Shown: positions 21,687 to 30,307 of the stretch, piece after piece
How positions within the stretch are numbered: position 1 is the stretch's first letter
How the letters are laid out: each line of letters begins with the position of its first letter
From: Bradyrhizobium sp. WBAH42
GTDB lineage: Bacteria; Pseudomonadota; Alphaproteobacteria; Rhizobiales; Xanthobacteraceae
Direction of reading: 5' to 3'
NCBI RefSeq assembly: GCF_024585265.1
Contig: NZ_CP036533.1
Coordinates: 5,589,001-5,653,000 of the forward strand
Length of the DNA stretch: 64,000 bases
Position numbers and translations under genes: made by a program
Notes under the pieces: model-generated
Database searches by the model: none
What the model was told of the DNA's origin: nothing
The model's input: only the letters and a program-made list of their open reading frames with translations

Positions 21687-21782
21687 GTCAGCTTTCGTTC
21701 TGCATCTGACTCCAGTTCGTTCTCAAAGAACAAATCAGAGCCGCGATTATCGCGGCGGACCAATTCCTACTGATTGGTTTAT
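21687..21782 (+). repeat. 96-bp direct repeat, copy 2
   Basis: Same orientation and length as the copy at 18343-18438. This copy keeps two clear inverted repeats, GTTCT-CAA-AGAAC and the palindrome CGCGATTATCGCG, the latter decayed in copy 1, plus CCAAT...ATTGG ends. Together the copies bracket the slipin/NfeD/hydrolase block. Confidence 0.88.
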
Positions 21783-21931
21783 CGCGGGCGGAATTTCGAA
21801 CGAACCATGATTGCATAACGCGGGTCGCGAGCACGCAACGTCAGGCCTCGGGCAAAAGCCGCCGGGAGATCGTCAACGCGTGCTTGCAAGTTGAGCTGAG
21901 AACTGGAGAATACCGGCAATGCCGCGTATTC

Positions 21932-22018
21932 CGTCATTGCGAGCGCAGCGAAGCGATCCAGACTGCCTCCGCTGGAAGATCCTGGATTGCTTCGTCGCAA
22001 GGGCTCCTCGCAATGACG
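21932..22018. repeat. Intergenic inverted repeat (CGTCATTGCGAG type)
   Basis: The left arm begins CGTCATTGCGAGCGCAGCGA; the right arm ends GCTCCTCGCAATGACG, with inner ATCCAG/CTGGAT pairing. The same family recurs at 29469-29554. Confidence 0.8.
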
Positions 22019-22048
22019 AGGACAGAGCGAGACTCGCGCCCGCGTGGC

Positions 22049-22822
22049 CTACGCCGCCGCCTTTTGCCGTGTCACCAGCGCTTCGCCGAAGGCCTCGAAC
22101 AGCTTGCGGTTGATCGGATTGTGCTGCGGGTCGTACTCCGCGTGCCATTGCACGCCGAGAGCAAAGCTCGGGGCTTCGGCGATGCGGATCGCCTCGATGG
22201 TGCCGTCCTCGGCGATGCCTTCGATCAGCACGCGCTTGCCGGGATCGAGGATGCCCTGCCCGTGCAGCGAATTGACCCGGATCTTCTCGCAGCCGAGAAT
22301 CGTCGCGAAGGCGCCGCCAGGCGTCAGGTCGACGTCGTGACGATCGGCGAACACCACGGTCGGATCGGGATGGATATCGCCGTTCTCGAGCCTGGGCATG
22401 CGGTGGTTCATGCGGCCGGGGATCTCGCGGATCTCGGGATGCAGCGAGCCGCCGAAGGCGACGTTCATCTCCTGCAGGCCGCGGCAAATGCCGAACAGCG
22501 GAATGCCGCGGGCGACACAGGCGACCGAAAGGGCCAGCGCGACCTCGTCGCGGTGGATGTCGTAGGGCTCGTGCTTCTCGCAGGGATCGACGTTGAAGCG
22601 GGTCGGGTGAACGTTGGCCCGGGCGCCGGTCAGGATGATGCCATCCACGGTATCGAGCAGCGCCGGGATATCGGTGATGTCGGGCGAGCCCGCGAACATC
22701 AGCGGCAAGCCGCCGGAGACTTCGGCCACGGCGCGCAGGTTTCGCTCGCCAACCATCTGGACCTGAAATCGATTTTCGACGCGATAGGAATTCCCGATCA
22801 CGCCGACGACCGGCTTTCTCAT
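22049..22822 (-). CDS. Gamma-glutamyl-gamma-aminobutyrate hydrolase family amidotransferase (PuuD-like)
   Basis: A 257-residue class I glutamine amidotransferase-like peptidase (C26). The catalytic cysteine is in GIPLFGICRGLQEMNVAFGGSLH, the histidine in ALGVQWHAEYDP, and the family motif LDTVDGIILTGARANVHP is present near residue 55. PuuD enzymes cleave gamma-glutamyl-GABA in putrescine degradation. No other puu gene is nearby, so the exact substrate is uncertain. The ATG at 22822 starts MRKPVVGVIGN, as usual for the family. Confidence 0.9.
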   Translation of the reverse strand: MRKPVVGVIGNSYRVENRFQVQMVGERNLRAVAEVSGGLPLMFAGSPDITDIPALLDTVDGIILTGARANVHPTRFNVDPCEKHEPYDIHRDEVALALSVACVARGIPLFGICRGLQEMNVAFGGSLHPEIREIPGRMNHRMPRLENGDIHPDPTVVFADRHDVDLTPGGAFATILGCEKIRVNSLHGQGILDPGKRVLIEGIAEDGTIEAIRIAEAPSFALGVQWHAEYDPQHNPINRKLFEAFGEALVTRQKAAA

Positions 22823-22912
22823 CTGTCGTTCCGCGCCTCCCGATAAGAAGATTCCCCAAACATGCCCCTCAGATGAAACAAATTCAACAGAAGGGATCGC
22901 GGGACGGCAATG

Positions 22913-23581
22913 CTATTTTCGCGCAAATGCCTCCCGGGCTTCCATCCCGCCGGTCACGGGCAGACCGGCCGCCTTCAGCGCAATTGCCGCTGTCTCGCCC
23001 GGCGCGTCCAGCCAGGGAAGCCTGGCCTCGATACCGCGCGTCACGGGCTGTCCGAGAGCGCCCCCGAAGTCGATCGGCCAGAACCCGTTGGGCACCACCT
23101 CGGCGGAGAAGCCGCGGATCGCGTAGCCGTCGCCCAGGATTGCCTCTGCATGGCCGCTGTCGACAAGGCGCGCGGTCTTGGGATCCCTAGGATCGCCGAA
23201 GCTCACGAGCACGGGGATGAGCTCCCCTTGCACCGGGACAACGCCGGTCTGCCGGCTCATGTCCTTGAACGACACCCGGCTGCCGCGCGCGATGCCATAG
23301 GCGCGGAGCGCCACATAGTTGATGTCGTCGAGGTCGAGCTTGGCGCCCTGCTGATGCGCCAGCAAGACCACGATGTTCTTGCCTTGGCCGAGATCGACGA
23401 ACACAGCCTCCCCACGCATCGTGGTGCGGCCACTGCGGTTATAGTTGCGATCGGGCACGACAGCCAGAATGCCCGAGGCGGTCTTGATCCCAGCTGGCGT
23501 CGTCACCTCGACCGTCAGGCGGAATTTATGGTCCGGCCGGTTGAGCCCGAGCAGACCGGCCCACTTGCTGATAGTGCCCAA
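22913..23581 (-). CDS. Hypothetical protein, 222 residues
   Basis: I do not recognise this family. The protein is soluble in appearance, with no signal peptide or membrane segment, and has good coding character throughout (MGTISKWAGLLGLNRPDHKF...). It has regular beta-rich stretches (FRLTVEVTTPAGIKTASGIL, EAVFVDLGQGKNIVVLLAHQQ), a central FKDMSRQTGVVPVQGELIPVLVSFGDP segment and a C-terminal helix. The repeated strand-turn pattern suggests a beta-sandwich or barrel. It stands between the PuuD-like gene and the divergent AI-2E family transporter and is probably transcribed alone. Confidence 0.7.
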   Translation of the reverse strand: MGTISKWAGLLGLNRPDHKFRLTVEVTTPAGIKTASGILAVVPDRNYNRSGRTTMRGEAVFVDLGQGKNIVVLLAHQQGAKLDLDDINYVALRAYGIARGSRVSFKDMSRQTGVVPVQGELIPVLVSFGDPRDPKTARLVDSGHAEAILGDGYAIRGFSAEVVPNGFWPIDFGGALGQPVTRGIEARLPWLDAPGETAAIALKAAGLPVTGGMEAREAFARK

Positions 23582-23718
23582 GCGCCCCTCACTTCTGTTT
23601 CCTCACCGCTCTGCACCGTTCACGCGGGGGCGTCAAACGGGCGCGTTGCCGCTCTTGATCGGAGGCGCGTTTTGTCGAAAGAGTGCCCCGATTGCAGCTA
23701 CCAAAGACAGGATACGAT

Positions 23719-24870
23719 GTGACCTTTCCTGCAGATGAACGACCCCGCGCCCGTGCCGACCTCGCGCGGGATCAGGCCTGGGCGATCGCGGTCGGCGGCA
23801 TCGGCGTCGTGCTGTTCACCGCGCTGCTCGCCTTCACCTGGTTTTTTGCGACCACCGTGCTGCTGATCTTCACCGGCATGCTGCTCGGCCTCGGTCTCAA
23901 CGCGCTGGTCAATGCGCTCGGTCGGCGGGTCCACCTGCCTCACACGATGCGGCTTGCAATCGTCTGCGTCGCCCTCGCTCTGCTGCTTGCGGGCGTCGCC
24001 TATCTCGGCGGCGCCACCATTGCCGAACAGGCCTCGCTCCTGAGCAAGACCATCAAGTCGCAGATCACCAATGTCAGGTCCTTGCTCGAGAACCACGGCA
24101 TCGACACCAGCTTCTTCGATCTCGGCAACGCTGCGGCGGACTCCGCGACCAACGCGTCCTCGGAGACGACGCCCGCGCCGGCAACGCCCTCGCGCGCTCC
24201 CCTGCCTAGCGCCGGCGCGCTCGCCTCCAGCGGCGGCGCGATCGTGAGCCAGACCCTCAAGCTGCTGCTCGGCACCATTCACGGCGTGGGCAACATCTTC
24301 ATCGTTCTGTTCCTGGGCCTTGCCTTCGCCGCCCAGCCCAAAGTCTATCATGACGGCCTGCTGTTCCTGGCACCGGCGCGGCACCGTACCCGTGTCGCCA
24401 TCGTCATCGACCGTATCGCGGAGACGCTGGAGCGCTGGCTGATCGCCCAGATCATCGTCATGATCGCGGTCGGTGCCGTGACCTGGATCGGACTTGCCGT
24501 CATCGGCATCCCCGGCGCGTTCATCTTAGGGATTCAGGCGGGCCTGCTCGCCTTCATCCCCACGGTGGGAGCCATCATCGCCGGCGTCATTGTGGTGCTG
24601 GCGAGCCTCGCCTCGGGATGGATTCCCGCCTTGTCGGCGTTTCTGCTCTTCATGGGCGTGCACGCCATGGAAAGCTACGTGCTGACGCCGATCCTGCAGC
24701 GCCAGGCGCTCGACATCCCGCCGGCCACGCTGTTCGCGTTCCAGATCCTGCTCGGCGTCGTCTTCGGCATCTGGGGCCTCGCGCTGGCGCTCCCGCTGGT
24801 CGCCATCGCCAAGGTCATGATCGACCATGTCAAGACGTATGAGGCGCCGCCTCTGGCGGAGGCGGCCTGA
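23719..24870 (+). CDS. AI-2E family transporter (PerM/YdiK type)
   Basis: A 383-residue inner-membrane protein of the AI-2E/UPF0118 family, which includes exporters and Na+/H+ antiporters. Eight hydrophobic segments are visible, starting AWAIAVGGIGVVLFTALLAF and ending LLGVVFGIWGLALALPLVAI. Between them are a long extracytoplasmic Ala/Pro-rich loop (about 165-195) and the conserved PTVGAIIAGVIVVLASL region. I favour the GTG at 23719, which follows ACAGGATACGAT; another GTG lies 36 nt upstream. The transported substrate is not predictable. Confidence 0.88.
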   Translation: MTFPADERPRARADLARDQAWAIAVGGIGVVLFTALLAFTWFFATTVLLIFTGMLLGLGLNALVNALGRRVHLPHTMRLAIVCVALALLLAGVAYLGGATIAEQASLLSKTIKSQITNVRSLLENHGIDTSFFDLGNAAADSATNASSETTPAPATPSRAPLPSAGALASSGGAIVSQTLKLLLGTIHGVGNIFIVLFLGLAFAAQPKVYHDGLLFLAPARHRTRVAIVIDRIAETLERWLIAQIIVMIAVGAVTWIGLAVIGIPGAFILGIQAGLLAFIPTVGAIIAGVIVVLASLASGWIPALSAFLLFMGVHAMESYVLTPILQRQALDIPPATLFAFQILLGVVFGIWGLALALPLVAIAKVMIDHVKTYEAPPLAEAA

Positions 24871-24873
24871 CAC

Positions 24874-25173
24874 TCATTCCGTGGTCAGCACGGTCTCGGT
24901 GTGCTCGACCTCGGGGGGCGCGGCAAAATACTGGCCGACCAGGCCGCGCCATTCCGCGAAATTCTCCGAGCCGCGGAAGTCCACGGTGTGGTTCTCCAGC
25001 GTCGCCCATTTCACCATCAGCCGGTAACGCTGCGGCTTCTCGATCGACTTGTGCAACTCGAAGCCGTGAAAGCCCTTGGAGCGGCCGAAAGCGGCCTTGG
25101 CCTTGGCGACGGCCGCCTCGAAATCCTTCTCGCTGCCCAGCTTGACGTCGATTTGCGCGATCTCGGTGATCAT
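24874..25173 (-). CDS. Antibiotic biosynthesis monooxygenase (ABM) domain protein
   Basis: A 99-residue single-domain ABM/dimeric alpha-beta-barrel protein (MITEIAQIDVKLGSEKDFEAAVAKAKAAF...). The typical elements are an initial beta strand, a helix, GFHGFELHKSIEKPQRYRLMVKWATLENH and the FRGSENFAEWRGLVGQYF helix. Family members act as small cofactor-free oxygenases or as binding proteins; the substrate here is unknown. It converges with the AI-2E family transporter gene, leaving only 3 bp between the stop codons. Confidence 0.85.
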   Translation of the reverse strand: MITEIAQIDVKLGSEKDFEAAVAKAKAAFGRSKGFHGFELHKSIEKPQRYRLMVKWATLENHTVDFRGSENFAEWRGLVGQYFAAPPEVEHTETVLTTE

Positions 25174-25232
25174 CGGCTTTCCACCCTGTTTGTTCGATGG
25201 CCGTGTCTAGCGTAGCCGGAGCCAAAGAAAAA

Positions 25233-25249
25233 GGCGCCGGAACGGCGCC
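25233..25249 (-). terminator. Rho-independent terminator
   Basis: Arms GGCGCCG and CGGCGCC with a 3-nt loop are followed on the minus strand by TTTTTCTTT. It serves the small membrane-protein gene just upstream. Confidence 0.8.
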
Positions 25250-25274
25250 CTGCCCCAGCCGAATTGCGGGTGCG

Positions 25275-25517
25275 TCAGGCGAACAGCAGAACGGTGCCGG
25301 TCACGATCAGCGCACACCCCACGAACAGCACGAACGGCCAGTAGCTACGGTGCTGCGTGTAGCGCCCTTGCGCGCGGCGCTCGGTGATCAGCGCGCTCTC
25401 GTATTCGTCCGCGGTCGAGAACAGACAGGCGAAGCCGCCGCGGGCCGAGGCGGCCTCGGCTTCGAGCGACATCAGGGCGGCTTGCGGATTCTGTCGGCGG
25501 ATCGATTCCATGGCCAC
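25275..25517 (-). CDS. Small membrane protein, 80 residues
   Basis: The protein has a soluble N-terminal half (MAMESIRRQNPQAALMSLEA...) containing RRAQGRYTQHR and one C-terminal transmembrane helix (YWPFVLFVGCALIVTGTVLLFA), so it is probably tail-anchored in the inner membrane. I do not recognise the family. It lies 54 bp downstream of the diguanylate cyclase gene on the same strand and is followed by a clear terminator, so the two probably form one transcript. That makes a link to c-di-GMP signalling possible but unproven. Confidence 0.7.
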   Translation of the reverse strand: MAMESIRRQNPQAALMSLEAEAASARGGFACLFSTADEYESALITERRAQGRYTQHRSYWPFVLFVGCALIVTGTVLLFA

Positions 25518-25571
25518 GATGGTAGGGATCGAATGGTAAACAGAGATTTACCGCAAGCCCGCCCTGCATTC

Positions 25572-26792
25572 TCACGCGGTGACCGGACGCGCCTGCGATG
25601 CGCCGATCCGCGCCGCGCTCTGGCGCCGCCAGTTCTCCAGCGACAGCGGCAGCTCCTCGGCCGCCTCGACGCGGTTGCGGCCGCCGCGCTTGGCCTGGTA
25701 GAGCGCGGTGTCGGCCGAGGCCAGCAGCACCTCGAGCTCGGTGCCGGCCGGACCGCCGGCGACGCCGATGCTGACGGTGGTGTCGACCGGACCTTCGTCG
25801 ACCACGACGCCGGAGGTCTCGAACGCCTCGCGCACGCGCTCGGCGACCAGCACGCCCTCCTCCAGCGCGCACGGCAACAGCGCGGCGAACTCCTCGCCGC
25901 CGATGCGGCCCGAAAGGTCGGAGATGCGCAAATTGCTGACCACGACGGTGGAGAACAGTTTGAGCATCTCGTCGCCGGCGGGATGGCCGAAACGGTCGTT
26001 GATCGACTTGAAGTGGTCGATGTCGAAGATCATCACGGTCACGGGCCGCCCGGCCTTGGCCTCGCGCTCGATCACGCGCGCACAGGCCTCCGAGAAGCCG
26101 CGGCGGTTGAGCATACCGGTCAAAGGATCGGTCGATGCCGCAGTCCGGTGCGCGGTGACGGTGCGCTCCGACACCAGCATGAAGATCACGAACACCGTAC
26201 CGACGGCATAGAGGATGAGCTCGACCGCGAACACCGTAACCCAGATGCTCGAGGAGAAGCCGGCATCATGCGGACGCAGGACGCTGCCGATCACGATCGG
26301 CAGCATCAACACGCAGCCGTGCATCACCGGCATCACGAGGGCCGGCCAGCGCCGTTGCACGCTCTTGCGCCGTTCGGTCCAGAGCTCGCTCGCAGTCAGC
26401 GCCGCGTACACCGAGACGATGCCGGCACCGACGAGCATGCGCAGCATCGATGCCGTGGGATCGAGCAGCGTCGCAGCCGCGACCCAGGCGAGCGCGCCGA
26501 GCACGAGCCCGGGCCAGTTCGGCTTGCGTCCGTGGAAGACGCGCGCCGCGTTCCATACCATGCCGCAGGCGACGAAACCGACGGCGTTCAGCGCGAGGTA
26601 CAAGTGCGGCCCCAGCCTGTCGCCCGCCGCGGTCCATAACGCGACGGAGGCGGCACCGAGCAGATAGGCGGTGCCCCACCATTTCAGCGCCGGGCTGTTC
26701 TCCTGCTTGCCGAAAAACACCATCATGGCGCCGAGCAGTGCGGCGACCATGGTGGCGACCAAATAGAGCGTGATGCTATCGAGCGACATCAT
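25572..26792 (-). CDS. Membrane-bound diguanylate cyclase (GGDEF)
   Basis: A 406-residue protein that makes cyclic di-GMP from GTP. The first 205 residues form about six or seven transmembrane segments, a putative sensor region. The GGDEF domain follows from DPLTGMLNRRGF (222-233) and has the active-site GGEEF at 298-302. The product-inhibition site RISD (289-292) lies exactly five residues before it, so feedback control is probably intact. No EAL domain is present. It heads a likely two-gene transcript with the small membrane protein. Confidence 0.95.
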   Translation of the reverse strand: MMSLDSITLYLVATMVAALLGAMMVFFGKQENSPALKWWGTAYLLGAASVALWTAAGDRLGPHLYLALNAVGFVACGMVWNAARVFHGRKPNWPGLVLGALAWVAAATLLDPTASMLRMLVGAGIVSVYAALTASELWTERRKSVQRRWPALVMPVMHGCVLMLPIVIGSVLRPHDAGFSSSIWVTVFAVELILYAVGTVFVIFMLVSERTVTAHRTAASTDPLTGMLNRRGFSEACARVIEREAKAGRPVTVMIFDIDHFKSINDRFGHPAGDEMLKLFSTVVVSNLRISDLSGRIGGEEFAALLPCALEEGVLVAERVREAFETSGVVVDEGPVDTTVSIGVAGGPAGTELEVLLASADTALYQAKRGGRNRVEAAEELPLSLENWRRQSAARIGASQARPVTA

Positions 26793-26949
26793 GTCGGCCC
26801 CCTTTAGAAAATAGCAGTTACGCGATCGGCCCAGCCGATTTGCGCGCCCTTCCGAAGGCGACGCTAGGTCGCGCGGGTTCCATTCAGGTTTTCGCGGATC
26901 TCTAAGTTTTCGGGAAACACGCCATCAATTTGCATACAAACGAACAACA

Positions 26950-26977
26950 AAAAGGGCGCTGAAATCAGCGCCCTTTT
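26950..26977 (-). terminator. Rho-independent terminator of rplM-rpsI
   Basis: A perfect 13-bp stem (arms AAAAGGGCGCTGA and TCAGCGCCCTTTT, 2-nt loop) lies 45 bp past rpsI and is followed on the minus strand by TTTTTGTTG. Confidence 0.92.
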
Positions 26978-27021
26978 GCATCTCATTGAAGCCGCTTTCG
27001 CGGCGAATGCGACCGAAGCGA

Positions 27022-27501
27022 TTAACGCTTCGAGAACTGGAAGGACCGGCGGGCCTTGGCCTTGCCGTACTTCTTGCGCTCGACCACGCGCGAGTCGCGG
27101 GTGAGGAAGCCGCCCTTCTTGAGCACAGAGCGCAGCTCCGGCTCGAAATAGGTGAGCGCCTTGGAGATACCGTGACGGACCGCGCCGGCCTGGCCGGACA
27201 GACCGCCGCCGGCGACGGTGCAGATCACGTCGTACTGGCCCGAACGCTGGGCCACCGAGAACGGCTGCTCGATCATCATGCGCAGCACGGGACGGGCGAA
27301 ATAGACCTCGACCTCGCGCGAGTTGACGGTGACCTTGCCGGCACCCGGCTTGATCCAGACACGGGCGACCGCGTCCTTGCGCTTGCCGGTGGCATAGGCG
27401 CGGTTGAACTTGTCGACCTTCTTCTCGTGCTTGGGCGCCTCGGGCGCGGCCGCCGTCTTGAGCTGCGAGAGCTGGTCGAGCGACTGAATGGATTCGGCCA
27501 T
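27022..27501 (-). CDS. rpsI: 30S ribosomal protein S9
   Basis: A 159-residue S9 protein of the small ribosomal subunit. It has the alphaproteobacterial N-terminal extension (about 25 residues, Ala/Pro rich), followed by [24 protein letters not shown] and the central [19 protein letters not shown]. It ends in the basic RRSFQFSKR tail that reaches the decoding centre. It starts one nucleotide after the rplM stop, so it is translationally coupled to L13. Confidence 0.98.
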   Translation of the reverse strand: MAESIQSLDQLSQLKTAAAPEAPKHEKKVDKFNRAYATGKRKDAVARVWIKPGAGKVTVNSREVEVYFARPVLRMMIEQPFSVAQRSGQYDVICTVAGGGLSGQAGAVRHGISKALTYFEPELRSVLKKGGFLTRDSRVVERKKYGKAKARRSFQFSKR

Positions 27502-27502
27502 G

Positions 27503-27967
27503 TTATGCGGCCCTCGTGTTCTTGCGGTTCAACTTGGCGATGTCGATCTTCTCGGGCTGCTGCGCCTCGTGCGGATGATCAGCCCCGCCGTAGACGCGGA
27601 GGTTGCCCATCTGGACGCGACCGAGCGGACCACGCGGGATCATGCGCTCGACGGCCTTCTCGAGCACGCGCTCGGGATGACGGCCCTCGAGGATCTGGCG
27701 CGCGGTGCGCTCCTTGACGTGGCCGACATAGCCGGTGTGCTTGTAATAGGTCTTCTGCTCGCGCTTGCGACCGGTGAGTACCGCATGCTGCGCATTGATG
27801 ATGATGACGTTGTCGCCGCAATCGACGTGCGGGGTGTAGGTCGGGAGGTGCTTGCCGCGCAGGCGCATGGCGACAATGGTGGCGAGACGGCCGACGACCA
27901 GACCCTTGGCGTCGATCAGCACCCACTTCTTCGTCACCTCAGCCGGCTTTGCCGAAAAGGTTTTCAT
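27503..27967 (-). CDS. rplM: 50S ribosomal protein L13
   Basis: A 154-residue L13 protein, an early 23S rRNA binder. It shows [25 protein letters not shown], the [19 protein letters not shown] region and the [12 protein letters not shown] motif. The ATG at 27967 gives the usual [15 protein letters not shown]; 13 readable residues upstream are leader sequence. It is the first gene of the rplM-rpsI operon. Confidence 0.98.
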   Translation of the reverse strand: MKTFSAKPAEVTKKWVLIDAKGLVVGRLATIVAMRLRGKHLPTYTPHVDCGDNVIIINAQHAVLTGRKREQKTYYKHTGYVGHVKERTARQILEGRHPERVLEKAVERMIPRGPLGRVQMGNLRVYGGADHPHEAQQPEKIDIAKLNRKNTRAA

Positions 27968-28125
27968 GTCGGAGTTTCCGTGGACGGGAGATATCGGCGC
28001 GAACATCGCGCCGGACTGCGCGGGTTTCTAGAGAAGAGAGGCGCAACGGTCAATGCCCCAGAGTGCAAATTAGCAACGTAAAATCAATGGCTTAAAAATA
28101 TGGTGCGATATTACCTGCAAAAAGC

Positions 28126-28554
28126 TCAAACATTTGGAATGGAATAGGTCGAGGTGACGTGGGCGATCGGATCGGGTGAGGTCCCGGACAGGAGGTTCAC
28201 CTCCCCCACAGCAAGGCGCTTGCCAAGCTTGAGCAGCCGGGCCTCGGCCAGCACGTCCTGCCCGGGCTGGCCCTTGCGCAGGAAGTTGATGTTGAGATTG
28301 GTGGTAACGGCGAGCCCGATCGGCCCGATCGCGGACAGCAGCACCACGTACATCGCGAAATCCGCGAGCGCCATCAGGGTCGGGCCCGACACGGTTCCGC
28401 CCGGCCGCAGCATCCGTTCGCTGTAGCGCTGGCGCAAGAGGCTGGTCTGGCCGTCCGCGCTCTCGATCGTGATGTCGTCACCGCTGAAGGCCTGGGGAAA
28501 CTCGTCACGGAGGAACTGCTCCAGCTCCGCCACGCTCATTTTCGCTAACGCCAT
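28126..28554 (-). CDS. PaaI-type hotdog thioesterase
   Basis: A 142-residue hotdog-fold protein of the PaaI/YdiI thioesterase group, hydrolysing acyl-CoA esters. Visible elements are RPGGTVSGPTLMALADFAMYVVLLSAIG (the central helix region) and TTNLNINFLRKGQPGQDVLAEARLLKLGKRLAVGEV. It is divergent from the enoyl-CoA hydratase gene, with only 85 bp between the start codons, so the two acyl-CoA enzymes may share control. The precise substrate is unknown. Confidence 0.88.
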   Translation of the reverse strand: MALAKMSVAELEQFLRDEFPQAFSGDDITIESADGQTSLLRQRYSERMLRPGGTVSGPTLMALADFAMYVVLLSAIGPIGLAVTTNLNINFLRKGQPGQDVLAEARLLKLGKRLAVGEVNLLSGTSPDPIAHVTSTYSIPNV

Positions 28555-28639
28555 GCCGTCCCCACCCTCGCTTCGCCTGCCCTGTTACATTAAGTTATCG
28601 GTGTCATCCAATTGCAATCATTTAGGGGAAATCGCGTCA

Positions 28640-29464
28640 ATGTCCTCCCAAGCCGCCCGCGCCCCCTCCCCGCAACCGCCGATCCTGCTGCGCGAGATCG
28701 TCGGCAGCGTCGCCGTGCTCACGCTGAACCGACCAGCCGCGCGCAACAGCCTTTCGGAGGCAATGATCGGACAGCTGCATGCGAGCCTCAATGCGATCGC
28801 GGAACACAAGCACATCCGTGCGGTCGTGATCGCAGCCAACGGCCCGGCTTTTTCCGCCGGCCACGACCTGAAGGAACTGACCGCGCGCCGCACCGATCCG
28901 GATCACGGCCGGGCTTATTTTGCGCAGATCATGACGGCATGCAGTGCCATGATGCAGGCGATCGTGCGCCTGCCCAAGCCCGTGGTCGCTGCCGTCCAAG
29001 GCATCGCCACCGCGGCGGGCTGCCAGCTGGTGGCAAGCTGCGATCTGGCGATCGCATCGGAGGCGACGAAGTTCGCCACGCCCGGCATCGACATCGGACT
29101 GTTCTGCTCGACGCCGATGGTGGCGCTGTCGCGCAACGTGACGCGCAAGCAGGCCATGGAGATGCTGCTGACGGGCGAGCCTGTCACGGCCGACCGCGCC
29201 CGCGAGATCGGTCTCGTCAACCGCGTGGTGCCTGCCGGCACCGAGCTCGGCGCCGCGATCGAGCTCGCGCAACAGGTCGCGCTGAAATCCGCCTACACGA
29301 TCAAGCTCGGCAAGGAGGCGTTCTACCGCCAGGCCGAGATGAGCCTTGCGGATGCCTATCGCTATGCCGCAGAGGTGATGACCGAGAACATGATGGCGCG
29401 CGATGCCGAGGAAGGCATCGGTGCCTTCATCGAGAAGCGCGCGCCGACATGGCGGGATGAGTGA
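28640..29464 (+). CDS. Enoyl-CoA hydratase/isomerase family protein
   Basis: A 274-residue crotonase-fold enzyme. The two oxyanion-hole segments are visible as GPAFSAGHDLKELTARR and VQGIATAAGCQLVASCDLAIAS, and the C-terminal helix contains EGIGAFIEKRAPTW. The Gly/Ala-rich second catalytic position (PGIDIGLFCSTPMVALSR) fits hydratase-like members more than strict beta-oxidation enzymes, so the substrate is open. The ATG at 28640 follows AGGGGAA and gives MSSQAARAP. It is followed by a REP-type repeat and the CoA-binding protein gene on the same strand. Confidence 0.9.
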   Translation: MSSQAARAPSPQPPILLREIVGSVAVLTLNRPAARNSLSEAMIGQLHASLNAIAEHKHIRAVVIAANGPAFSAGHDLKELTARRTDPDHGRAYFAQIMTACSAMMQAIVRLPKPVVAAVQGIATAAGCQLVASCDLAIASEATKFATPGIDIGLFCSTPMVALSRNVTRKQAMEMLLTGEPVTADRAREIGLVNRVVPAGTELGAAIELAQQVALKSAYTIKLGKEAFYRQAEMSLADAYRYAAEVMTENMMARDAEEGIGAFIEKRAPTWRDE

Positions 29465-29468
29465 AATT

Positions 29469-29554
29469 CGTCATTGCGAGCGAAGCGAAGCAATCCAGGA
29501 ATCCCTCCGGGGAAACAGCCTGAATTGCTTCGTCGCTTCGCTCCTCGCAATGAC
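29469..29554. repeat. Intergenic inverted repeat (CGTCATTGCGAG type)
   Basis: The left arm CGTCATTGCGAGCGAAGCGA and right arm TCGCTCCTCGCAATGAC pair, with inner CAATCCAGGAAT partly pairing to GCCTGAATTG. It is the second copy of the family seen at 21932 and sits between the echA-like gene and the CoA-binding gene. Confidence 0.8.
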
Positions 29555-29572
29555 AAGAAAGAAGAACGACAA

Positions 29573-30157
29573 ATGAACCACGACGCCTATCCCGACAATT
29601 ACATCCGCGGCATCCTCAACGGCGTGAAGTCGATCGCGATGGTCGGCGCCTCGCCGGTCAATGTGCGGCCGAGCTATTTCGCGTTCAAATACCTGATGCA
29701 GCGCGGCTACGACATGATCCCGGTCAATCCCGGCCATGTCGGCAAGGAGCTGCTCGGCAAGCCGTTCGTCGCGTCACTTTCGGACATCGGCCGTCCCGTC
29801 GACATGATCGACATCTTTCGCAACTCCAGCCACATCATGCCCGTCGTCGAGGAGGCGCTCACGCTCGACCCGCTGCCGAAGGTGATCTGGATGCAGCTCG
29901 GCGCGCGCGACGATGCCGCTGCGGGGAAAGCGGAATCAGTCGGCATCAAGGTGGTCATGAACCGCTGCCCCAAGATCGAATATGGCCGCCTGTCGTCCGA
30001 AATCTCCTGGATGGGCGTGAATTCGCGCACGCTCAGCTCCAAGCGCGCGCCGGCGCCGACGCAGGGCATGCGGCTATCACTCAATCGGATGAGCGTCGGC
30101 GGTGGCAACACCGCCGCATCGGATCGTGCTGCGAAGAACAAGAGCGAGCAAAGCTGA
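29573..30157 (+). CDS. CoA-binding domain protein (YccU-like)
   Basis: A 194-residue protein with a CoA-binding Rossmann domain (VKSIAMVGASPVNVRPSYFAFKYLMQRGYDMIPVNPGHVGKELLGKP) and the second-half motif VIWMQLGARDDAAAGKAESVGIKVVMNRCPKIEYGRL. Such stand-alone CoA-binding proteins have no confirmed reaction. The C-terminal 40 residues are Ser/Lys/Gln rich and look disordered. The ATG at 29573 follows AGAAAGAAGAACGAC. It lies just upstream of the sulfhydrylase gene in the same direction, possibly one transcript. Confidence 0.88.
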   Translation: MNHDAYPDNYIRGILNGVKSIAMVGASPVNVRPSYFAFKYLMQRGYDMIPVNPGHVGKELLGKPFVASLSDIGRPVDMIDIFRNSSHIMPVVEEALTLDPLPKVIWMQLGARDDAAAGKAESVGIKVVMNRCPKIEYGRLSSEISWMGVNSRTLSSKRAPAPTQGMRLSLNRMSVGGGNTAASDRAAKNKSEQS

Positions 30158-30307
30158 CGCACTTGCGAAGGCTTCGTTTCGCGAGCGCGACAATGCGTAG
30201 CACGATCATTCCCAAATGATCCTGATGTGAAGCGGCGCCTTGACGGCGGGCGCCCCGCCCATCAGCATGCCGCGCGATTTTCAGGCCACAAGAACAGGAC
30301 GCCCTCA

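Noticed and set aside
30158..30307. SAM-II-type riboswitch upstream of the metY-like gene
   Set aside because: This element is common before met genes in alphaproteobacteria, but I could not find its conserved pseudoknot core in the leader. A covariance-model search of this leader would settle it.
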